From contig JBEIIG010000055.1 of assembly GCA_040380855.1 (NCBI GenBank), positions 1 to 25,944 of the forward strand: DNA of 25,944 bases, given 5' to 3'. Within the stretch, counting starts at the first letter, position 1. Every line of letters starts with the position of its first letter. The notes beneath the pieces were generated by a model. It made no database searches. It worked only from the letters and a program-made list of their open reading frames with translations, and had not been told where the DNA came from. Shown here piece after piece: positions 21,029-25,944 of this stretch. The DNA comes from VFMC01 sp040380855 (GTDB lineage Bacteria > Actinomycetota > Acidimicrobiia > Acidimicrobiales > Ilumatobacteraceae). A program made the position numbers and the translations under genes.

Positions 21029-22176
21029 CGCAGCCACACACGCCGCCGACCGCCGCACCGGCCGCCGCACCGCTCGCCGGCCTGCGCGTCATCGACATCT
21101 CCACGGTGCTGGCCGGCCCGAACAGTGCCCGCTACCTCGCTGACTTCGGTGCCGACGTCGTCAAGGTCGAGCATCCAGAGCGCGGCGACACGCTGCGCAA
21201 CATGGCGTGGCGCGACCCGCGCGACGGTGAGGGCCTGTGGTGGAAGGTGGTCAACCGCAACAAGCGCACGATCGCTCTCGACCTGAAACACGACGACGAC
21301 CGCGAGGTGTTCCTTCATCTGGTGGAGGGCGCGCACGTGGTGGTCGAGAACTTCCGACCGGGCACGCTCGAACGACTCGAACTCGGCCCCGACGTGCTGC
21401 ACGAACGCAATCCGCAGTTGGTGCTCACCCGCGTGACCGGTTTCGGGCAGACCGGGCCGTATGCCGGGCGGGCCGGGTTCGCCACGATCGCCGAGTCGAT
21501 GTCGGGGCTCAGCGCCATCAGCGGTGAACCCGACGGCCAACCGTTGCTGCCGCCCATTGCGCTCACCGACGAGGTGACCGGCCTGGTGGCCGCATTCGCC
21601 ACGATGGTGGCGCTGCACAGCGGTGTGGGCCAGGTGGTGGATGTGAGCCTGCTCGAGAGCCTGTTCCAGATCATGGGTCCGCTCATCTCGCTGTACGAGC
21701 TCACCGGCGAACAGCAGCCCCGGCTCGGTGCCGGCCTGCCCTACACCGTGCCCCGCGGCACCTATCGCTGCAGCGACGGGAAGTGGGTGGGCGTGTCCAC
21801 CAGTGCCGACAGCGTGGCCCGTCGCGTGATGGGCTTGCTCGGGGTGGCCGACGATCCGCGTTTCACCACCTTCGCCGATCGCATGGCCAACCGCGATGCG
21901 CTCGAGGCCATCATGCGCGACTGGTGCTCGGCGCGTACTCAGGCCGAGGTGATCGATGCGTTCACCGCGGCCGAGGCCGCCATCGGCCCGGTGATGGACA
22001 TGGCCGACATCGCAGCCGATCCGCACTACGCGGCCCGCCAGGCCATTGTCGAGGTGGGTGGCACTCCGATGCAGGGCCTGATCGCCAAACTCAGCGCCAC
22101 ACCGGGCGTGCTGCGCTGGGCCGGCCGCGCCCTCGACGCCGACGGCCCACAGATCCGCGCCCACGGCTGGACCTGA
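21025..22176 (+). CDS. Family III (CaiB/BaiF) CoA-transferase-like protein
   Basis: This 383-residue protein has the family III fold signatures: LRVIDISTVLAGPNSARYLADFGADVVKVEHPERGD (20-55), RNKRTIALDLK, VVVENFRPGTLERL and TGFGQTGPYAGRAGF. Members move CoA between carboxylic acids or racemise 2-methylacyl-CoAs. The nucleophilic aspartate normally in the G-(Y/H/F)-D step after GPY is Ala153 here (AGFATIAESMSG), so classical aspartyl-CoA catalysis is questionable. I recall related actinobacterial sequences with Gly at this place, suggesting a real subfamily rather than a sequencing fault. The ATG overlaps the upstream stop codon (ATGA). Substrate unknown; the neighbouring acyl-CoA genes suggest, without proving, acyl-CoA metabolism. 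Confidence 0.85.
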   Translation: MTQPHTPPTAAPAAAPLAGLRVIDISTVLAGPNSARYLADFGADVVKVEHPERGDTLRNMAWRDPRDGEGLWWKVVNRNKRTIALDLKHDDDREVFLHLVEGAHVVVENFRPGTLERLELGPDVLHERNPQLVLTRVTGFGQTGPYAGRAGFATIAESMSGLSAISGEPDGQPLLPPIALTDEVTGLVAAFATMVALHSGVGQVVDVSLLESLFQIMGPLISLYELTGEQQPRLGAGLPYTVPRGTYRCSDGKWVGVSTSADSVARRVMGLLGVADDPRFTTFADRMANRDALEAIMRDWCSARTQAEVIDAFTAAEAAIGPVMDMADIAADPHYAARQAIVEVGGTPMQGLIAKLSATPGVLRWAGRALDADGPQIRAHGWT

Positions 22177-22361
22177 CCCCCGTCCCACCCACCCACCCAC
22201 CCGACTCCCACCCGACTCCCACCCGTTCGTGAGCGTGGACCACGCCCACGGTGGTCGAGCCGCACGGACCCAGGTGATTCGTGAGCCCGGACCACCACCC
22301 AGGTGGTTTCGGCTCACGGACCTGCGGGGGCGGGGGCTCAGGCGGGGTCGGGGGCGGGGAC
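22177..22361. repeat. Repeat- and palindrome-rich gap between convergent genes
   Basis: The gap opens with a CCCA-type tetranucleotide run and two copies of ACTCCCACCCG. Two related units follow, each beginning TTCGTGAGC, at 22226 and 22278 (52-nt period). The second is a near-perfect palindrome: CGTGAGCC (22280-22287) pairs with GGCTCACG (22311-22318), enclosing ACCACC/GGTGGT (22291-22296, 22302-22307) with a symmetric 3/3 internal loop. The first keeps the inner GACCAC/GTGGTC stem (22238-22243, 22251-22256) but a decayed outer stem. G-rich sequence with CTCAGGCGG twice (22337, 22361) reaches the msrA stop. Possible roles are a bidirectional terminator or a dispersed palindromic repeat. Confidence 0.65.
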
Positions 22362-23009
<648 letters not shown>

Positions 23010-23016
23010 GATGCCC

Positions 23017-23022
23017 AGGCTA
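23017..23022 (-). promoter_or_regulatory. -10 box of msrA (leaderless)
   Basis: TAGCCT on the minus strand lies 7 nt before the ATG. It is separated by only 7 bp from the oppositely directed TACAGT at 23030, so the two divergent promoters must overlap. Confidence 0.45.
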
Positions 23023-23029
23023 CGACCCC

Positions 23030-23035
23030 TACAGT
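23030..23035 (+). promoter_or_regulatory. -10 box of the GNAT gene (leaderless)
   Basis: TACAGT lies 8 nt before the GTG at 23044. Confidence 0.4.
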
Positions 23036-23043
23036 GCTGTGTC

Positions 23044-23529
23044 GTGCTGATCCGCGACACCGTGACCACCGACCTCGATGCGGCACTGGCGCTCAACAAC
23101 GCCAACGTGCCCGAACTGAACGAACTCGACCGGGCCGAGATCGAACGACTGGTGGGCATGGCCGAAGTGGCGCTCACCGCCGAGGTCGACGGCACGTTCG
23201 CCGGGTTCTGCATCGTGTTCCCGCCCGGGGTCGACTACGGCAGCCTCAACTACGGCTGGTTCAGTCGCACCTACGACGACTTCGTCTACCTCGACCGCAT
23301 CGCCGTCGACCCGGCCTTCCGCCGCTACGGCATCGGGCGTGGCTTCTATGCCGAGCTCGTCAGCCGCCTGACGGGCCGCTTCCCGCTGCTCACCTGCGAG
23401 GTGAACGTCCGGCCCTACAACGAGCCGAGCCTGAAGTTCCATCAGTCGATCGGCTTCCGCGAAGTGGGCCAGCAGGACACCGACGGCGGCAAGAAGACCG
23501 TCAGCCTCCTCGCCCTCCCCCTCGACTGA
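23044..23529 (+). CDS. GNAT family N-acetyltransferase
   Basis: This 161-residue protein is an acetyl-CoA-dependent acetyltransferase of unknown acceptor. Conserved GNAT elements are seen: the N-terminal RDTVTTDLDAALALNNANVP helix, strand EVDGTFAGFCIVF, and motif A YLDRIAVDPAFRRYGIGRGFYAEL with the pyrophosphate-binding R-R-x-G-I-G, then EVNVRPYNEPSLKFHQSIGFREVG as motif B. The NNANVPELNEL start resembles the family of predicted GNATs annotated only generically. The GTG at 23044 was chosen because it follows a -10 box at the spacing seen for other genes here; longer frames upstream would run through the msrA promoter. It converges with the amidase gene, and both stop codons lie in one short hairpin. 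Confidence 0.85.
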   Translation: MLIRDTVTTDLDAALALNNANVPELNELDRAEIERLVGMAEVALTAEVDGTFAGFCIVFPPGVDYGSLNYGWFSRTYDDFVYLDRIAVDPAFRRYGIGRGFYAELVSRLTGRFPLLTCEVNVRPYNEPSLKFHQSIGFREVGQQDTDGGKKTVSLLALPLD

Positions 23530-23543
23530 TCCGCGCCGATCAG
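23526..23543. terminator. Convergent hairpin over both stop codons
   Basis: CTGATC (23526-23531) and GATCAG (23538-23543) form a perfect 6-bp inverted repeat with a 6-nt loop. It contains the GNAT TGA and the complement of the amidase TGA. No T-tract is present. Confidence 0.4.
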
Positions 23544-24334
23544 CGGCGGTCCTGCAGGAAGCGGAACCGGTCGCGCACGGCTGCCACGTGGGCGGCCGAC
23601 ACGTCGGCCAGCAGGACGCTCTCGGTGTTGGCCGCGGTGGCCAGCAGTTCGCCGAGCGGGTCGACGATGCGGCTGTCGCCCGAGTAGGCCAGCGTGCCAC
23701 CGGTGCCCACCCGGTTGCAGCCCACCACGTAGGCCTGGTTCTCGATGGCCCGGGCCTGCAGCAAGCTCATCCAGTGCGTGCGGCGCGCCTCGGGCCAGTT
23801 GGCCGGCACCAGGTACACGTCGGTGGTAGGGGCGAGCTGCCAGAACTCGTCGGCGAAGCGCAGGTCGTAGCAGACGAACAGGCTGAGGCGCAGGCCCAGC
23901 ACCTCCACCTGGGTGAAGGCGTCGCCGGCACGGAAGTGCTTGTCCTCGCCGCCGAAGCTGAACGGGTGGATCTTGCGGTAGCGGTGCTGCTGGCCGTCGG
24001 GGCCGGCCAGCACGAACACGTTGTGCGGTCGCTGGTCGTCGGCCGGTGCGTCGGGTGACACCTCGGGGCACGAGCCGCCCACCCAGATGCCGTGGCGGCG
24101 GGCCTGCTCGGCGAGGAACTGCGACGACGGGCCGCCAGTGGCCTCGCCCAGGTCGGGTCGGTCGGTGGCGAAGCCGGTGGAGAACGTCTCGCTGAGCAGC
24201 ACCAGTTGCGCACCCGACGTGGCCGCGCCCGCCACCAGCGGGGCGAGGTGGGCGAAATTGGTGGCCCGGTCGCACCAGGCGATGTCGTGCTGCACGGCGG
24301 CGATGCGCACCGTGCCCTCGGGCCGCTCGATCAT
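23540..24334 (-). CDS. Carbon-nitrogen hydrolase, omega-amidase-like
   Basis: This 264-residue nitrilase-superfamily enzyme has the full Glu-Lys-Cys triad: Glu49 in LLSETFSTGF, Lys121 in YRKIHPFSF and Cys155 in LFVCYDLRF. The ETFSTGF context and short length resemble YafV/NIT2 omega-amidases, which hydrolyse 2-oxoglutaramate or 2-oxosuccinamate to the oxoacid and ammonia. Support comes from the neighbour: its ATG at 24334 overlaps the aminotransferase stop (ATGA), and such pairs couple glutamine transamination, for example in methionine salvage, to disposal of the amide product. Other amidase substrates cannot be excluded. It is the last gene of a three-gene minus-strand operon. Confidence 0.88.
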   Translation of the reverse strand: MIERPEGTVRIAAVQHDIAWCDRATNFAHLAPLVAGAATSGAQLVLLSETFSTGFATDRPDLGEATGGPSSQFLAEQARRHGIWVGGSCPEVSPDAPADDQRPHNVFVLAGPDGQQHRYRKIHPFSFGGEDKHFRAGDAFTQVEVLGLRLSLFVCYDLRFADEFWQLAPTTDVYLVPANWPEARRTHWMSLLQARAIENQAYVVGCNRVGTGGTLAYSGDSRIVDPLGELLATAANTESVLLADVSAAHVAAVRDRFRFLQDRR

Positions 24335-25506
24335 GCCGCCAACCCCTTCAGACGCACGACGGCCTCGTCGAGCACCTCGGGCCGCTTGCAGAACGCGAAC
24401 CGCACCAGGTGCCGGCCTTCGTGCTTGTTGGCGTAGAACACCTCGTTGGGGATGGCCACCACACCGCAGCGGTGCGGCAGTTCGCGGCAGAACGCCATCC
24501 CGTCGCCGTCGGGGCGCAGCGGGCGGATGTCGACCGTGACGAAGTAGGTGCCCGATGTGGGGTACACGGCGAAGCCGGCCTCGACCAGCCCTGGTAGCAG
24601 GCGGTCGCGCTTGGCCTGCATGTCGGCCGACAGCGCCGTGAAGAACTCGGTGGGCATCGCCAGGCCGCGGGCGATGCCGTACTGGAACGGGCCGCCGTTC
24701 ACGTACGTGAGGAACTGCTTCGCCGTGCGGGCAGCGGCGACGAGCGCCGGCGGGCCGCACAGCCAGCCGATCTTCCAGCCGGTGGTGTTGAACGTCTTGC
24801 CACCCGACGAGATGCTGAGCGTGCGCTCGCGCATACCGGGCAGGGTGGCCATGGCGATGTGTTCGGCCCCGTCGAACAGCAGGTGTTCGTACACCTCGTC
24901 GGTGACGACGACGAGATCGTGCTCGATGGCGAGATCGGCGATCATCTGCATCTCGGCCCGGTCGAGCACCTTGCCCGTCGGGTTGTGCGGCGTGTTCACC
25001 AGCAGCAACTTCGTCTTGGGTGAGATGGCGGCGCGCAGTTCGTCGGGGTCGAAGCCGTAGGCGGGTGGGCGCAGGGTGACCGGTCGGGCCACGGCGCCGG
25101 CCAAGGCGATGCAGGCCTGGTAGCTGTCGTACATCGGCTCGAACAGCACCACTTCGTCGCCCGTGTCGAGCAGGCCCAGCAGCGCACCGGCCAGTGCCTC
25201 GGTGGCACCCGCGGTGACCAGCACCTCGGTGTCGGGGTCGTAGGCGAGACCGTAGAACCGTTGCTGGTGCTCGGCGATGGCCTGGCGCAGCACCGGGATG
25301 CCTGGCCCCGGCGGGTACTGGTTCTGCCCGCCGTTGATGGCCTCGATGGCGGCGTCGAGCACCTCGCGCGGACCGTCGGTGTCGGGGAAGCCCTGGCCGA
25401 GGTTCACGCTGCCGGTGCTGACGGCGAGTGCGCTCATCTCGGCGAAGATCGTCGTGCCGAAGCCCTGCAGCTTGGCGGTGAGGTGGGGCAGCCGTTGGCT
25501 CGACAT
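24331..25506 (-). CDS. Class I/II PLP-dependent aminotransferase (glutamine/methionine transaminase-like)
   Basis: This 391-residue fold-type I aminotransferase shows LGQGFPDTDGP (36-46), the GGQNQYPPGPG substrate-loop block (59-69), NPTG (175-178), DEVYEHL (203-209) and SISSGGKTFNTTGWKIGW with PLP-binding Lys237. These blocks are closest to the YbdL/kynurenine aminotransferase/glutamine transaminase K group, which accept methionine, glutamine and aromatic amino acids. The overlapping omega-amidase gene supports a glutamine- or methionine-linked transamination. The ATG at 25506 begins on the base right after the cytidine deaminase TAG stop, so there is no gap and translation is probably coupled. 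Confidence 0.9.
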   Translation of the reverse strand: MSSQRLPHLTAKLQGFGTTIFAEMSALAVSTGSVNLGQGFPDTDGPREVLDAAIEAINGGQNQYPPGPGIPVLRQAIAEHQQRFYGLAYDPDTEVLVTAGATEALAGALLGLLDTGDEVVLFEPMYDSYQACIALAGAVARPVTLRPPAYGFDPDELRAAISPKTKLLLVNTPHNPTGKVLDRAEMQMIADLAIEHDLVVVTDEVYEHLLFDGAEHIAMATLPGMRERTLSISSGGKTFNTTGWKIGWLCGPPALVAAARTAKQFLTYVNGGPFQYGIARGLAMPTEFFTALSADMQAKRDRLLPGLVEAGFAVYPTSGTYFVTVDIRPLRPDGDGMAFCRELPHRCGVVAIPNEVFYANKHEGRHLVRFAFCKRPEVLDEAVVRLKGLAA

Positions 25507-25914
25507 CTAGAACCCCTCGAGGTTCTCGGGCCCGAACGAGTACGGCAGCAACTGGTCGAGCGTGAGCGTGAGCCGGATGCCGTCGGGGCCGCACGTGTGG
25601 ATGGGCGTGTGCAGCGCGGCGAACTCGCGGATGCGCTGCCGGCAGCCGCCGCAGCACGACGCCAACCGGTCGCCGTCGGCAACCACCAGCACCTCGACGA
25701 TCTCGCGCTCACCCGCGCCCACCATCGCGGCGATGGCGCTGGCCTCGGCGCAGCAGCCCTGCGGATACGCGGCGTTCTCGACGTTGCAGCCCGCGTACAC
25801 GGCCCCGCTGGACGTGCGCAGCGCGGCGCCCACCTGGTAGTTCGAGTACGGCGCGTAGGCACGGCGCTGGATGGCACGGGCGGCGTCGAACAGTTCCTGG
25901 ATCTCCGGCGTCAT
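25507..25914 (-). CDS. cdd: Cytidine deaminase
   Basis: This 135-residue enzyme, the size of homotetrameric CDAs, converts cytidine and deoxycytidine to uridines in pyrimidine salvage. The zinc site is complete: Cys55 and catalytic Glu57 in GCCAEASAI, and Cys88 and Cys91 in SCCGGCRQ, where the usual P-C-x-x-C has Cys in place of Pro. YAPYSNYQVGAAL (20-32) and GCNVENAAYP (42-51) are the substrate-binding blocks. The ATG at 25914 is preferred over an upstream GTG at 25935 because TAGGGT lies 7 nt before it, within what would be the longer coding frame. It heads the operon with the aminotransferase and amidase. Confidence 0.94.
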   Translation of the reverse strand: MTPEIQELFDAARAIQRRAYAPYSNYQVGAALRTSSGAVYAGCNVENAAYPQGCCAEASAIAAMVGAGEREIVEVLVVADGDRLASCCGGCRQRIREFAALHTPIHTCGPDGIRLTLTLDQLLPYSFGPENLEGF

Positions 25915-25921
25915 CACCGCG

Positions 25922-25927
25922 ACCCTA
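25922..25927 (-). promoter_or_regulatory. -10 box of the cdd operon (leaderless)
   Basis: TAGGGT on the minus strand lies 7 nt before the ATG at 25914; the remaining bases to the window end show nothing else. Confidence 0.45.
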
Positions 25928-25944
25928 TCCGTCACCCGCCCACC

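Noticed and set aside
22177..22361. Tandem repeats considered as a CRISPR array
   Set aside because: Only two imperfect units, no unique spacers, and no cas genes nearby.
25915..25935. GTG at 25935 as start of cytidine deaminase
   Set aside because: The added residues would include the TAGGGT promoter box and are not part of the usual family N-terminus.

Overview
The window reads as chromosomal DNA of a high-GC actinobacterium. Gene content fits this: an AccD/PccB-type carboxyltransferase followed by a small epsilon-like subunit, a LigC-type ATP-dependent DNA ligase, RDD membrane proteins, a MoxR/DUF58/transglutaminase locus and a lipoprotein with a LASAC lipobox. Many starts lie only 6-8 nt after a TAnnnT hexamer with no Shine-Dalgarno, which points to leaderless mRNAs. 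An Acidimicrobiia-type lineage (Ilumatobacter-like) is my guess; no rRNA or other marker is present to prove it. I see no tRNA, rRNA, CRISPR array, prophage or insertion sequence.

Layout. 1-915 is the 3' part of an unrecognised protein. 936-2264 (minus) is crotonyl-CoA carboxylase/reductase, divergent from a secreted GH18-like protein (2384-3757). A PhyH-family dioxygenase (3809-4657) and an acetyl-CoA acetyltransferase (4769-5950) follow. 5951-6252 is a 302-bp gap with a near-consensus promoter inside a dyad and a long RNA-type hairpin, leading into moxR (6253-7341) and a large DUF58-transglutaminase fusion (7362-10424). dnaX and recR (12898 down to 10437, minus) overlap by one base. A lipoprotein (12987-14033) and a CopC-CopD fusion (14087-15850) come next. 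LigC (minus, ending 15895) is divergent from the acyl-CoA carboxylase beta and epsilon genes (17056-18841). Two tandem RDD genes, a metallophosphoesterase and a family III CoA-transferase run to 22176. After a palindrome-rich gap come msrA (minus), a divergent GNAT acetyltransferase, and a tight minus-strand operon of cytidine deaminase, aminotransferase and omega-amidase-like hydrolase.

How the genes fit together. Thiolase, Ccr and the acyl-CoA carboxylase are all enzymes of acetyl-CoA/propionyl-CoA carbon assimilation (ethylmalonyl-CoA pathway type). Thiolase and ccr share a TTACC-N4-GGTA operator-like palindrome, suggesting one regulator. MoxR plus the DUF58-transglutaminase protein form a cell-envelope module. 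The aminotransferase/amidase pair looks like a transaminase-omega-amidase couple.

The window is mostly ordinary housekeeping DNA. The least explained parts are the promoter/leader at 5965-6252, the shared operator, the fused DUF58-TgpA protein, the CopC domain lacking its usual histidines, the CoA-transferase lacking the usual aspartate, and the tandem palindromes at 22226-22318. I found no convincing new multi-gene defence or mobile system.
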